From DASZIT01 sp963819695 (GTDB lineage Bacteria; Actinomycetota; Acidimicrobiia; Acidimicrobiales; RAAP-2): a DNA stretch of 64,000 nt. The DNA is taken from assembly GCA_963819695.1 (NCBI GenBank), contig CAWFXD010000001.1:1240001-1304000 (forward strand), written 5' to 3'. How positions within the stretch are numbered: the stretch's first letter is position 1; every line of letters begins with the position of its first letter. The notes beneath the pieces were generated by a model. It saw nothing but the letters and a program-made list of their open reading frames with translations, was not told the origin of the DNA and searched no databases. The position numbers were made by a program, and so were the translations under genes. Below, in pieces: positions 1-8,814 of this stretch.

Positions 1-1
1 G

Positions 2-946
2 GTCAAGCGGTATCCGAAGGCGCCGGTCGATTCGGTGGCCGGCATCACCTTCGGGGTGCGTCGGGGAGAGGTGTTCGGGTTCCTCGGGCCGAACGGCGCC
101 GGCAAGACGACCACCATCGGGATCCTCACCACCCGGATCCGCCTGACCCGCGGCCAGGCCCGGGTGGCGGGCGTCGACGTGATGTCCGACCCGGTCGGCG
201 CCCGGCGGCTGCTCGGAGTCGTCCCCCAGCAGAACAACCTCGACCGTTCCCTGTCGGTGCGGCAGAACCTGCTCTTCCACGCCAGCTATCACGGAGTGCC
301 CCGGGCGGTGCGCAGGGCCCGGGCCGACGAACTGCTTTCCCAGTTCGGCCTGGCCGACCGGCCCGACGGCCGGCCCGATGACTTCTCCGGCGGGCAGATC
401 CAGCGGATGATGATCGCCCGGGCCCTGATGCACGACCCCGATGTCCTCTTCCTCGACGAGCCGTCGACCGGACTCGACCCCGCCGCCCGCCTGTTCATGT
501 GGGAGCGGGTGGCCCAGCTGAAGGCGGAGGGGACGACGGTGGTGATCACTACCCACGACATGGAGGAGGCCACCGTCCTGAGCGACCGGGTGGCGATCAT
601 CGACCACGGCAAGCTGCTGGCCCTGGACGCCCCCGCCGCCCTGGTCCGGGACATGGCCGGGGAGCGGACTCTCGACTGCACGGTCGATCCGGGCCAGGCG
701 GTGGATGCCGGCGCCGTCCACCGGGAGCTGGTCAAGCTGGCCGCCGTCGACCGGGTGGAGGACCTCGAGGATCCGGGAGTCGCCGGGTGGCGCTTTCGGG
801 TCTACGTGCAGGGCGAGACCGCGCCGCTGGTCGCAGTGGTGGCCCAGGCCATCGGCGATGCCGGCGGCCGGCTCACCGACGTCCGTCTGGGCGAGCCCAC
901 CCTCGAGGACGTGTTCATCCACCTCACCGGAAGGTCACTGCGTTGA
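2..946 (+). CDS. ABC-2 type transporter ATP-binding protein (5' end outside window)
   Basis: ATPase of a drug or polyketide-type ABC exporter (DrrA-like); it would hydrolyse ATP at the inner face of the membrane to drive the permease encoded next. The reading frame is open from base 2, and the codons before the GTG at 35 still read as family sequence (VKRYPKAPVDSV), so the true start lies upstream of the window. Walker A is GPNGAGKTT, the signature is FSGGQIQRM, and Walker B is VLFLDEPSTGLDP followed by a switch His (TTHD). A C-terminal domain of about 90 residues ending LEDVFIHLTGRSLR is typical of DrrA-type exporters. Its stop overlaps the TTG start of the permease gene (TTGA), implying translational coupling. 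The substrate cannot be told. Confidence 0.93.
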   Translation, partial: VKRYPKAPVDSVAGITFGVRRGEVFGFLGPNGAGKTTTIGILTTRIRLTRGQARVAGVDVMSDPVGARRLLGVVPQQNNLDRSLSVRQNLLFHASYHGVPRAVRRARADELLSQFGLADRPDGRPDDFSGGQIQRMMIARALMHDPDVLFLDEPSTGLDPAARLFMWERVAQLKAEGTTVVITTHDMEEATVLSDRVAIIDHGKLLALDAPAALVRDMAGERTLDCTVDPGQAVDAGAVHRELVKLAAVDRVEDLEDPGVAGWRFRVYVQGETAPLVAVVAQAIGDAGGRLTDVRLGEPTLEDVFIHLTGRSLR

Positions 947-1770
947 CGACGACTGGCGAAGCCCGCTCACCCGATCCGCGGCTGGGGCGCACCCGGTCCT
1001 GGGGCCCGTGGCAGACCGGGCTGGCCATCCTGCGCCGGGATCTGTTCGTCACCGGCCGCGAGTTCCCCATCTTCCTGGCCCAGGTGATCCTCCAGCCCCT
1101 GTTCCTCCTGTTCGTGTTCGGAAAGGTGCTGACCCAGCTCGGCTACGCCAAGCCCGGCTACGCCGAGGTCCTGTTCCCGGGCCTGGTGGCACTGGCCGCG
1201 GTGCTCACCGGGCTGCAGAGCACCGCCCTGCCCCTGGTCATCGAGTTCTCCTACAGCAACGAGATCGAGGACCGGCTGCTGGCCCCCCTCCCGATCGGCG
1301 GGGTGGCGTTGGAGAAGATCGTCATCGCCGCCATGCGGGCCACCATCGCCGCCGCGGTGATGTTCCCGATCGGGGTCTGGTTGCTGGGGTCGATCCCCTG
1401 GACGGCGAGGGCGGCGGCCGGGGTGGTGGCGATGACGCTGATCGGGGCGCTGCTGGGTGCCTCCATGGGGCTGGTGCTGGGGACATTCGTGTCCCCCAAC
1501 CGCATCAACGTGACCTTTGCCCTGGTGCTCACCCCGTTGCTGTTCACCGGTTCGAGCCAGTACCCCTGGCCGTCGCTCAGCCATATCCGATGGTTTCAGG
1601 TGGTCTCGGCCTGCAACCCGATGACCTATGTGAGCGAAGGGCTCCGGGGCCTGATGGTCCCGAACGTTCCCCACATCCAGACCTGGATCTGCTTCGCCGC
1701 CGCCGTCGGGGCGTGGTTGATCCTGACCGCCATCGGCATGGTCGGTTTCCTCCGCCGGGCACTGGGGTGA
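943..1770 (+). CDS. ABC-2 type transporter permease
   Basis: Membrane half of the exporter whose ATPase precedes it. About 275 residues with a hydrophilic N-terminus followed by roughly six hydrophobic segments (from FPIFLAQVILQPLFLLFVF to the C-terminal AAAVGAWLILTAIGMVGFL), which is the normal size and layout of DrrB/ABC2_membrane proteins. I chose the TTG at 943 because it overlaps the upstream stop by TTGA; the same frame is open further upstream, but that part is out-of-frame sequence of the ATPase gene. The gene ends 4 bp before the convergent sulfatase stop. The transported compound is unknown. Confidence 0.9.
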   Translation: MTTTGEARSPDPRLGRTRSWGPWQTGLAILRRDLFVTGREFPIFLAQVILQPLFLLFVFGKVLTQLGYAKPGYAEVLFPGLVALAAVLTGLQSTALPLVIEFSYSNEIEDRLLAPLPIGGVALEKIVIAAMRATIAAAVMFPIGVWLLGSIPWTARAAAGVVAMTLIGALLGASMGLVLGTFVSPNRINVTFALVLTPLLFTGSSQYPWPSLSHIRWFQVVSACNPMTYVSEGLRGLMVPNVPHIQTWICFAAAVGAWLILTAIGMVGFLRRALG

Positions 1771-1774
1771 ACCC

Positions 1775-4081
1775 CTACTGTTCGGCGAGAATGGCCTCGA
1801 TCTCGGCCAGCGGGTTTCGGACTTGCGGCCCTTTGGTTTCGACGGTGGCCATGATGATCGTCCCGTTGAACCGGAATGGGGCCCGGTAGCCGAGGCCGAC
1901 GGGCGGGCCCCATTCGTATCCGCAGGTGAGGCCGACCCCCACCCCGTTGAAACCGGAAGGGGTAAAACGGGGCATGTCCCCCCGGGCCACCACCTTGCCG
2001 TCGACGGTGAGCACCATCTGGCCGCCGAGCCCGTCGTATTTCTCGAGGTCGAAGGCCAGGGCGTGACCGCCGGGCCCGATGGTTCGGGGGGCCTCGACGA
2101 TGTGACGCTCTTTGCCGTACAGATTGTGCACGTAGCGGAGCCGGCCCTCGAAGAGGTGGAGTGACCAACCTCCGAGGGCACATCCCAGGGCCAACAGCGT
2201 CCCGTGAGGGACGACTCCCGCCGGGACGTCCACCTCGACAGCGATGCGATGGGCCCGGTTCCGGACATTGACCGCCACGGATTCAGGCACCGGGGCCAGG
2301 TCGGGGAAGTACCGGAACCGGGTCCGGGGTCGGCGATGGTCGGGCTTGGGGTGGACGAGGGCCCAGAGAACCCGGTTGTCGAGCGGGAGGACCTGGTTCT
2401 GCCGCGCTTCTTCCCACCACAGCGCCACCAGCTCGGCCACCTTCTCCGGATGGGCGGTGGCCAGGTCGCGGGTCTCCGACACGTCTTCGGCCACGTGGTA
2501 GAGCTCCCAGACGTCGTCGTCGAACGAGTCATTGGGGTTGAGCCCGTCGTCGTAGAGGGGCCCGACCGGATGGAAGGTGACCGCCTTCCATCCGCGGTGG
2601 TAGATGGCTCGGGACCCGAACATCTCGAAGTGCTGGGTGATGTGCTGCTCGGGCTGGTCGGCGCCGCCGGGGCCGAGTAGGTAGTTGAAGCTGACTCCGT
2701 CGATCGACGACTGGCGGACCGAGTCGATCTCGACCGGCGGCCGGATGCCGGCGAGATCGAGCACGGTTGGGAGTACGTCGATGGCGTGGGCGAACTGGTG
2801 TCGGATCCCGCCGGCACCGGAGCCGAGCCGGTTCGGCCAGCTGATGATGCACGGATCTGCCACCCCGCCCTCGTGCACCTCCCGCTTCCACCGTTTGAAC
2901 GGGGTGTTGCCGGCCATGGTCCAGCCCCACGGGTAGTTGTTGTGGCTCAGCGGACCGCCGATCTCGTCGAGGCGCTCGAACATCTCGTCATTGCTGGCCG
3001 GGTCGAGGTTGGAGAGGCGGACGTCGTTGATGGAGCCTTCTGCCCCGCCCTCGGCGCTGGCGCCATTGTCGGAGACCACCACCACCAGGGTGTCGTCCAG
3101 CTCCCCGATTTGCCGGAGGAAGTCGATGACCCGGCCGAGTTGGTGATCGGTATGGGAGAGGAATCCGGCGAAGCACTCCATGAACCGGGCGGCCACCGCC
3201 TGTTGGCGGTCGTCGAGGCTGTCCCAGGCCGGCACCCACGGGGGTCGGGGCGACAGGGCGGTTCCCGGGGGCAGGATCCCGAGCTCGAGCTGTCGGGCCC
3301 AGGTGCGTTGACGCCAGGCGTCCCACCCGTCGTCGAACTGGCCGGCATAGCCGCCGATCCAGGCGGCGGGGGCCTGATGCGGGGAGTGACAGGCGCCGGT
3401 GGCGAGGTACAGGAAGAACCGCTGGTCGGCGTCAACCGCTCGCAGGTCGGCGATGTACTCGATGGAACGATCGGCCAGATCCTCACTGAGGTGGTAACCG
3501 TCCTCGATGGTGGCGGGCGGCCGCACCGAATGATTGTCGTGGTAGAGAGCGGGGACGAACTGGTGGGTCTCGCCACCGTGGAACCCGTACCAGCGGTCGA
3601 ATCCCCGCCCGAGTGGCCACGACGAACGGGAAGCGGCCATATGGGTCTCGTCCTCCGGGGTGAGGTGCCACTTGCCCACCGCATAGCTGGCGTAACCGTT
3701 GGCTCGGAGGATCTCACTCAGGAACCCGTTCTCCTTCGGCGGCCTCCCCCAGTACCCGGGAAAGCCGACGGCCAGGTCCGCCACCCGGCCCATCCCGTTG
3801 CGGTGGTGGTTACGCCCGGTGAGCAGGCAGGCCCGGGTGGGGGAGCACAACGCGGTGGTGTGGAAGTTGGCCAGCCGGACCCCATCCGCGGCCAGTTGGT
3901 CCATCACCGGGGTGTCGATGTCCGAGCCGTAGCAACCGAGCTGGGCGAAGCCGACGTCATCGAGCACCACCAGGACGACGTTCGGGGCCCCGGCCGGGGG
4001 CTCGGGGACCGGCGGCCACCACGGCTCGGAATCGCGCCAGTCGTTCCCGATTCGTCCCTTGAACTCAGCATCAAATCGCAT
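1775..4081 (-). CDS. Arylsulfatase (type I, formylglycine-dependent)
   Basis: Hydrolyses sulfate esters. The 768-residue protein has the alkaline-phosphatase-fold sulfatase domain from about residue 33 (PNVVLVVLDD, metal-binding Asp pair) and the sulfatase signature CSPTRACLLTGR at residues 79-90, in which Cys79 would be converted to formylglycine. GKWHLTPE and the later VVVVSDNGAS provide further active-site residues. A C-terminal region of about 190 residues follows the catalytic domain, as in the long mycobacterial AtsA/AtsD-type enzymes (about 787 residues). I see no signal peptide, so it is probably cytoplasmic. It is divergent from the CoA ligase at 4190, with 108 bp between them. The natural substrate is not evident. 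Confidence 0.93.
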   Translation of the reverse strand: MRFDAEFKGRIGNDWRDSEPWWPPVPEPPAGAPNVVLVVLDDVGFAQLGCYGSDIDTPVMDQLAADGVRLANFHTTALCSPTRACLLTGRNHHRNGMGRVADLAVGFPGYWGRPPKENGFLSEILRANGYASYAVGKWHLTPEDETHMAASRSSWPLGRGFDRWYGFHGGETHQFVPALYHDNHSVRPPATIEDGYHLSEDLADRSIEYIADLRAVDADQRFFLYLATGACHSPHQAPAAWIGGYAGQFDDGWDAWRQRTWARQLELGILPPGTALSPRPPWVPAWDSLDDRQQAVAARFMECFAGFLSHTDHQLGRVIDFLRQIGELDDTLVVVVSDNGASAEGGAEGSINDVRLSNLDPASNDEMFERLDEIGGPLSHNNYPWGWTMAGNTPFKRWKREVHEGGVADPCIISWPNRLGSGAGGIRHQFAHAIDVLPTVLDLAGIRPPVEIDSVRQSSIDGVSFNYLLGPGGADQPEQHITQHFEMFGSRAIYHRGWKAVTFHPVGPLYDDGLNPNDSFDDDVWELYHVAEDVSETRDLATAHPEKVAELVALWWEEARQNQVLPLDNRVLWALVHPKPDHRRPRTRFRYFPDLAPVPESVAVNVRNRAHRIAVEVDVPAGVVPHGTLLALGCALGGWSLHLFEGRLRYVHNLYGKERHIVEAPRTIGPGGHALAFDLEKYDGLGGQMVLTVDGKVVARGDMPRFTPSGFNGVGVGLTCGYEWGPPVGLGYRAPFRFNGTIIMATVETKGPQVRNPLAEIEAILAEQ

Positions 4082-4189
4082 CGGGTGGCTCCTTGGCTCG
4101 GGGACAGTTTCTCAGCCTCGGGCCCGGGAAGTCAGGATGGGCGCTGGCGATGTGCACGCCGGGTGCAGATGAGGAAAGGTGGGCACCCG

Positions 4190-5755
4190 ATGAACGGTTC
4201 GAATCCCGGTGCCTCCGGATTGCAGGTAGCCCAGCTGGCCAGCATGGCAGAGCGCTTTCCCGAGGCCATCGGCTACCGGGTGTTGGGTGCCGGCCAGCTC
4301 ACCTTCGCCGAGTGGGACCGGGAGTCCAACCAGCTGGCCCGGGGCCTGAGCTCGTCGGGGGTGGGTGCGGGCGACCGGGTGGCCATCTGGTTGCATGGCA
4401 CCAACGCCCTTCGCTGGGTCACCGCCTACGCCGCCATCCACAAGGCCGGAGCCGCCGCGGTCCCGCTCGATCCGCGGCTGGCGCCAGCCGAAGTGGCCGG
4501 CATGCTCGAACACGCCGGAGCCGCGGCGGTGTTCGCCGACGAGGAGCGGGTGCTCGCTTCCCTCGCCGGTGCTTTAGGCGGCGCAAATGCCGGCGCCCGG
4601 CTCGTAGTCGACGCCTCGTTGACGAGGGCGGCGGGGTCTGGTCCGCGCAATCGCACGTGGGTTGACCTGCTCGACGACGACGGGTCCAGCTATCAGGTGC
4701 CGGTGGAGGACGACGGCCTCTCGGAGATCCTGTTCACCTCCGGGACCACCGGGCACCCGAAGGGAGTGGCCATTCGTCACGTGAACGCCTCGAGCGTTCC
4801 GAACTCCCCACCGACTTGGAGCGGGAGCCTCTGGCTGCATGCCAGCCCGTTGGCCACCTTCGCCGGCATCACCTTTGTCTTCACCCCGATGAAGCTGGGG
4901 ATGACCAGCGTGTACCAGCCGGTGTTCGACGCCGGCGACTGGCTCGACTTCGTCGAAGCCGAGTCCCCGCTGGCCGTCTTCCTGGTCCCGGCCATGGTCC
5001 AGCTGCTGCTCGCCCACCCCCGCTTCGACGAGGCCGACCTCTCGTCCATCGACATCTGCTCGGTCGGCAGCGCCCCGTTGGCCCCGGCGGCCATCGACCG
5101 CCTTCAAGAGCGGATGCCCGACGCCATGGTCTCCAACAACTACGGGATGACCGAAGCCGGGTCGGTCTACTGCTTGATGCCCAAAGGCGAGGCGGTGCGA
5201 CGCCCGGGCTCGGTGGGAAAGCCCCTGCCGCCGGCCGAGGTCATCTGCGTCGACGAGGACGGCGCTCAGGTGCCGGCCGGCGAGTACGGCGAGGTGCGCC
5301 TCCGGATCCCCGGCCGCCAGCGTGAGTACTTCGGTGATCCCGGCGCTACCGCCGAGACCTGGGTGGACGGTTGGCTTCGTACCGGCGACATCGGGCGCCT
5401 CGACCCCGACGGCTATCTCTACATCGGCGGAAGATTGAAGGACGTGATCATCCGCGGCGGGAGCAACGTGTACGCGGTCGACGTGGAGAACGCCATCCTC
5501 ACCCATCCGGGAGTCGCGGAGGTGGCGGTGATCGGGGTGCCCCATGAGGTTTTGGGGGAGGACGTGGCCGCGGTGGTGGTGCTCCGGCCGGGGTGGGATC
5601 CCGACGCCGATGCCCTCCGACGGCACGGGCTCGAGGCGTTGGCCGCCTACAAGGTGCCGAGGCGGTGGGAATTCGTCGACCGGTTGCCCCGGAACCCGAC
5701 CGGCAAGGTATTGAAGCACCAGCTCCAGGCCCACTTCGCCGCCGCCGAAGGCTGA
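4190..5755 (+). CDS. Class I adenylate-forming acyl-CoA synthetase (fatty-acid CoA ligase-like)
   Basis: Activates a carboxylic acid to its CoA thioester via an acyl-AMP. The 521-residue product has the ATP-binding loop FTSGTTGHPKGV near residue 181, YGMTEAG near 317, GWLRTGDIG near 398 and the C-terminal catalytic lysine in NPTGKVLKHQ near 503. I chose the ATG at 4190 because GAGGAAAGG lies just upstream; a second in-frame ATG at 4169 would add seven residues but has no such site. It is divergent from the arylsulfatase, so the two may share a control region. The substrate acid cannot be deduced. Confidence 0.93.
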   Translation: MNGSNPGASGLQVAQLASMAERFPEAIGYRVLGAGQLTFAEWDRESNQLARGLSSSGVGAGDRVAIWLHGTNALRWVTAYAAIHKAGAAAVPLDPRLAPAEVAGMLEHAGAAAVFADEERVLASLAGALGGANAGARLVVDASLTRAAGSGPRNRTWVDLLDDDGSSYQVPVEDDGLSEILFTSGTTGHPKGVAIRHVNASSVPNSPPTWSGSLWLHASPLATFAGITFVFTPMKLGMTSVYQPVFDAGDWLDFVEAESPLAVFLVPAMVQLLLAHPRFDEADLSSIDICSVGSAPLAPAAIDRLQERMPDAMVSNNYGMTEAGSVYCLMPKGEAVRRPGSVGKPLPPAEVICVDEDGAQVPAGEYGEVRLRIPGRQREYFGDPGATAETWVDGWLRTGDIGRLDPDGYLYIGGRLKDVIIRGGSNVYAVDVENAILTHPGVAEVAVIGVPHEVLGEDVAAVVVLRPGWDPDADALRRHGLEALAAYKVPRRWEFVDRLPRNPTGKVLKHQLQAHFAAAEG

Positions 5756-5775
5756 TCCCTTGCGGCGGGGATCAG
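5752..5775 (+). terminator. Stem-loop terminator candidate after the CoA ligase
   Basis: A perfect 8-bp inverted repeat, CTGATCCC then an 8-nt loop then GGGATCAG, overlaps the ligase stop codon and is followed by TCTCCCTCC. It lies between two convergent genes, where a terminator is expected. There is no run of T residues, so intrinsic termination is only a suggestion. Confidence 0.45.
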
Positions 5776-5836
5776 TCTCCCTCCGGCGTGCCCTCCGTTC
5801 CGTGCCCAGGATTGACCGCGACGTGCCGCCGGGAGG

Positions 5837-6478
5837 TCATCGGGTGAAGGTGAGGTGGGTGACGCCGCGGGGCGTCGAGACGGCCTCCACGTCGTACTGC
5901 TGCTCCAACCCCTCCAGGCCGTCCCACAGCCGAACACCGCGGCCGAGCAGGATCGGCACCTGCACGACGTGCAGGTGGTCGACGAGACCGGCGGCGATGA
6001 ACCCACGCACCACAGTCGGGCCACCGCCGATGCGGACGTCCAGACCGGCGGCTGCGTCCCGTGCCACCTCGAGGGCATCCGGGGGCGCGGCATCGAGGAA
6101 GTGGAACGTCGTACCACCCTCCATCTCCAGCGACGGGTGCGGACGGTGGGTCAGGACGTAGGTCGGCGTGTGGAACGGCGGGTTGTCGCCCCACCACCCG
6201 CGCCATTCCGGGTCGTCCTGCCAGCCCGGAGGGCCGAACTTGCCCGCCCCCATGATCTCCGCACCGATCCCGGGTCCGTGCCGCTCGGCCATCGCGTCAT
6301 CGACGCCCTCGGTGCCGCCCGACTCGCCGAGAACTTCACGGCGGCCGAACCGGGTGGCGAACATCCACTCGTGGAGCCGATGCCCGGCGTGGCCGAACGG
6401 CGTGTCGAGGGCCTGCCCCTCGCCGGTGGCGAACCCGTCGAGCGAGATCGAGAAGTTGTGGATGCGGACGCGCGACAT
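5837..6478 (-). CDS. Dihydrofolate reductase family protein (RibD C-terminal-like)
   Basis: The 213-residue protein begins MSRVRIHNFSISLDGFATG, the usual opening of the DHFR-like/RibD_C family, and continues with family landmarks such as the central GAGKFG, YVLTHRPH, and IGGGPTVVRGFIAAGLVDHL near the C-terminus, which would form the NADPH-binding part. Members reduce pterin- or pyrimidine-like substrates, but most small stand-alone members have no known role. The ATG at 6478 is preceded on the coding strand by AAAGGAG. It stands alone between two unrelated genes, and the specific substrate is unknown. Confidence 0.88.
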   Translation of the reverse strand: MSRVRIHNFSISLDGFATGEGQALDTPFGHAGHRLHEWMFATRFGRREVLGESGGTEGVDDAMAERHGPGIGAEIMGAGKFGPPGWQDDPEWRGWWGDNPPFHTPTYVLTHRPHPSLEMEGGTTFHFLDAAPPDALEVARDAAAGLDVRIGGGPTVVRGFIAAGLVDHLHVVQVPILLGRGVRLWDGLEGLEQQYDVEAVSTPRGVTHLTFTR

Positions 6479-6647
6479 GGCGGCTCCTTTGGGTGGTGGT
6501 GGTCGATCAGAATAATTGACCTGTCCCGCGGCGAGATTTCATCGGCCGTGGGATTCAGGCGACCCCGAGATGGCGAGCGAGCTTCTCCATCGTCTGCCGA
6601 CCGACCCCCGGACCGCGCCCACCTGGCCCTTCGTCAAGTCGCCTTGA

Positions 6648-7538
6648 TCAGTCGCGCTTGCCCAGCAGTGGGTGGGCGGGCATGCCCACCGTCTGCAGGT
6701 GCTGGCCCAGTACCTCGTGGAAGTGCTCGGCCACCTCTTCGGTGGTCCACCCGCCGTCCTGCCACATGTTGGCGATCTGGCGCGGGGTCTGGAACAAGGT
6801 ATAGGCGAACCCGGATCGGCCCAGGATCTGCCCGTTGACGAAGGAGGCCGACTCGGAGGCCAAGAAGGCCACCAGCGGGGCGTTGAGCGCAGGGTCTTCG
6901 CTGGCCGGTGGCTCGGCTCCCTTGTACAGGCCTTCGGTCATCCGGGTGCTCCCCGACGGGGCCACCGCGTTGACGGTGATCCCGTATTTGCCGAGCTCGA
7001 CGGCCCACACGAAGGTCATGCCCATGATGGCCGCCTTGGCCGCCCCGTAGTTGGTCTGCCCGAAGTTGCCCCGGAGCCCGGCCGACGAGGTCATGTTCAC
7101 GATGCGCCCGTACCCCGCCTCCTTCATGTGGGGGGCGGCGTGCCGGGTGGCGTTGAAGGTGCCCTTCTGGTGGACGGCGATGACCGCGTCGTAGTCCTCT
7201 TCGGTCATCTTCAGCAGTGACCGATCCCGGACGATCCCGGCGTTGTTCACCAGGATGTCGATCTTCCCGAACCTGTCGACCGCGGCATTGACCATCCGAC
7301 CGGCGGCCTCGAAGTCGCTCACCGAGTCGCGGTTGGGGACGGCCTCGCCCCCCGCCTTGGTGATCTCGGTGCAGACCTCATCGGCGGGGTCCTCGCCTCC
7401 ACCCTGGCCGTCGAGACCGACACCGATGTCGTTGACCACCACCCGGGCACCCTCGGCCGCGAGGCACAGGGCCACCTCCCGACCGATTCCCCTTCCAGCT
7501 CCGGTAACCACCGCGACACGACCATCGAGCAGACCCAT
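6648..7538 (-). CDS. SDR-family 3-hydroxyacyl-CoA dehydrogenase-like oxidoreductase
   Basis: Classical short-chain dehydrogenase of 296 residues. The cofactor loop is TGAGRGIG (12-19), NNAG is at 99-102, and the catalytic Ser, Tyr164 and Lys168 lie in SSAGLRG and TNYGAAKAA. A C-terminal extension of about 50 residues (from near residue 245) goes beyond the usual 250 residues. Its nearest recognisable relatives are the dehydrogenase units of peroxisomal-type multifunctional enzymes and the actinobacterial 17-beta-hydroxysteroid/3-hydroxyacyl-CoA dehydrogenases; that assignment is inference from overall pattern. It is divergent from the aldolase operon, with an inverted-repeat operator candidate at 7566-7585 between them. 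Confidence 0.9.
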   Translation of the reverse strand: MGLLDGRVAVVTGAGRGIGREVALCLAAEGARVVVNDIGVGLDGQGGGEDPADEVCTEITKAGGEAVPNRDSVSDFEAAGRMVNAAVDRFGKIDILVNNAGIVRDRSLLKMTEEDYDAVIAVHQKGTFNATRHAAPHMKEAGYGRIVNMTSSAGLRGNFGQTNYGAAKAAIMGMTFVWAVELGKYGITVNAVAPSGSTRMTEGLYKGAEPPASEDPALNAPLVAFLASESASFVNGQILGRSGFAYTLFQTPRQIANMWQDGGWTTEEVAEHFHEVLGQHLQTVGMPAHPLLGKRD

Positions 7539-7565
7539 GGCGTCACATTAGTCAGGTCCGCCCAG

Positions 7566-7585
7566 GCCTGACATCGGTGTCAGGC
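7566..7585. promoter_or_regulatory. Operator candidate S1 (inverted repeat)
   Basis: GCCTGACATCGGTGTCAGGC is a perfect 8-bp inverted repeat with a 4-bp spacer. It sits in the 127-bp divergent region between the SDR gene (start 7538) and the aldolase operon (start 7666). The 16-bp core CTGACA-N4-TGTCAG recurs at five other intergenic positions in this window, which argues for a shared repressor site. The protein that binds it is not known. Confidence 0.65.
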
Positions 7586-7665
7586 GGCGAATGCCGGTAA
7601 CGGATACCATCCCGGTAACCGCGGCATCACCCGGGCCTGCTGCTGACCACCGAGGAGGAAACCAG

Positions 7666-8319
7666 ATGGCTGCATTCGTCGAGGACGCCGCCAACGCGGT
7701 TCTGGCCGCGGCCAAGGACATGCTGGCTCGGGGGCTGGTGGAGGGGACCGCCGGCAACATTTCCGCCCGGATGGAGGACGGCAACCTCTGCATCACCCCG
7801 TCGTCGGTGGATTACGCGGCCATGACCCTCGAGGATCTGGTCACCATCGACCCGACTGGCGCGGTGCTCTCGGGCACCCGCTCGCCGTCTTCGGAGATGG
7901 CGCTGCACCTCGCCTGTTATGCCGCCTACGACGACATCGGCTCGGTCATTCACTCCCACCCGGTGCACGCCACCATGTTCGCGGTGGCCCACCAGTCGAT
8001 CCCGTCGTGCATCGACGAGTTCTCTATTTTCGTCGGTGGGGAAGTCCGGGTCACCGAGTATGCCGCCAGCGGCACCGAAGACCTGGGTTCCCAGGCGGTG
8101 GCGGCGCTGAAGGACAGGGGAGCGGCCCTGATCGCCAATCACGGGATGGTGGCGGTCGGCCCCACCCCCGATCGGGTGCTCCACATCACTGCCCTGGTGG
8201 AACGGAGCGCCCACATCCTGTGGGGGGCGAACATGCTCGGCGATCTCCATCCCCTGCCTGATGAGGTCAATGCCAACTTCGCCAGTGTCTACGGGTTCAT
8301 GCGCACTTGGAAGGGTTGA
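7666..8319 (+). CDS. Class II aldolase/adducin family protein
   Basis: Zinc-dependent aldolase or decarboxylase of the fuculose-phosphate aldolase/adducin fold, 217 residues. Visible zinc ligands are His96 and His98 in IHSHPVH and His159 in ANHG; Glu77 in SPSSEMALH is the usual catalytic acid. The N-terminal EGTAGNISAR is the substrate-phosphate or carboxylate loop of the family. The ATG at 7666 has a strong site (GAGGAGG at 7653) seven bases upstream. It is the first gene of a three-gene operon with RidA- and RraA-like proteins, which suggests cleavage of a 2-keto or hydroxy acid. The exact substrate is unknown. Confidence 0.92.
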   Translation: MAAFVEDAANAVLAAAKDMLARGLVEGTAGNISARMEDGNLCITPSSVDYAAMTLEDLVTIDPTGAVLSGTRSPSSEMALHLACYAAYDDIGSVIHSHPVHATMFAVAHQSIPSCIDEFSIFVGGEVRVTEYAASGTEDLGSQAVAALKDRGAALIANHGMVAVGPTPDRVLHITALVERSAHILWGANMLGDLHPLPDEVNANFASVYGFMRTWKG

Positions 8320-8792
8320 CGCCCACCGGCCGGGTGCGGACCCGTCTGGCCGAGCTGGGGTTAGAGCTCTACGGGCCGCATCCCCCGCACGACCCGCTCG
8401 ATGCCGTGGTGGTGCATGGGGGCATCGCCCGGACCTCGGGCCAGCTGCCCCGGGTAGACGGCGTCCTCACCTGTACCGGGACGCTCGGCCGGACGGTCAC
8501 CATCGAGGAGGGACGAGCCGCGGCTGCCGTCTGCGCCCTCAATGCCCTGGCGGTGCTGGAGGTGGCCCTCGGGTCTCTCGACCGGGTGGTGCGGGTGCTC
8601 ACCGTCACCGGGTTTGTCGCCTCGGCTGCCGATTTCCACGATCAACCATCGGTGGTCGACGGGGCGAGTCAGATCCTGTTCGATGTCTTCGGCCCTTCGG
8701 GGCGCCACTCCCGCTCCGCGGTGGGGGTCGCCGCCCTGCCGAGGGGAGGCGCGGTGGAGATCGAGGTGACGGTGGCGGTGCTCGACGAGTGA
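8316..8792 (+). CDS. RidA (YjgF/YER057c/UK114) family protein
   Basis: Small protein of about 158 residues with the Rid-family pattern: a variable N-terminus (GLELYGPHPPHDPLDAVV), the strand GGIARTSGQLPR, then TIEEGRAAAAVCALNALAVL and SLDRVVRVLTVTGFV. This subgroup usually deaminates reactive enamine/imine intermediates or acts in small-molecule catabolism. The start is uncertain: TTG 8316 overlaps the aldolase stop as TTGA, while TTG 8307 would add three residues. Tight coupling with the aldolase upstream and the RraA-like gene downstream implies joint function. I cannot confirm the catalytic Arg of true RidA. Confidence 0.85.
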   Translation: MTPTGRVRTRLAELGLELYGPHPPHDPLDAVVVHGGIARTSGQLPRVDGVLTCTGTLGRTVTIEEGRAAAAVCALNALAVLEVALGSLDRVVRVLTVTGFVASAADFHDQPSVVDGASQILFDVFGPSGRHSRSAVGVAALPRGGAVEIEVTVAVLDE

Positions 8793-8814
8793 GCCGACGA
8801 GTGGAGAGCGTGAG

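Noticed and set aside
289..2183. Long open frames on the opposite strand over the ABC exporter and the sulfatase, and similar long antisense frames throughout
   Set aside because: They are compositional shadows of GC-rich genes, rich in Arg/Pro/Gly, with no family motifs and no ribosome sites.
6555..6647. Minus-strand codons directly after the SDR stop read like a protein end (ending TMEKLARHLGVA then stop)
   Set aside because: No start codon or ribosome site, and only 30 codons. It might be a remnant of a lost gene, but nothing supports it.
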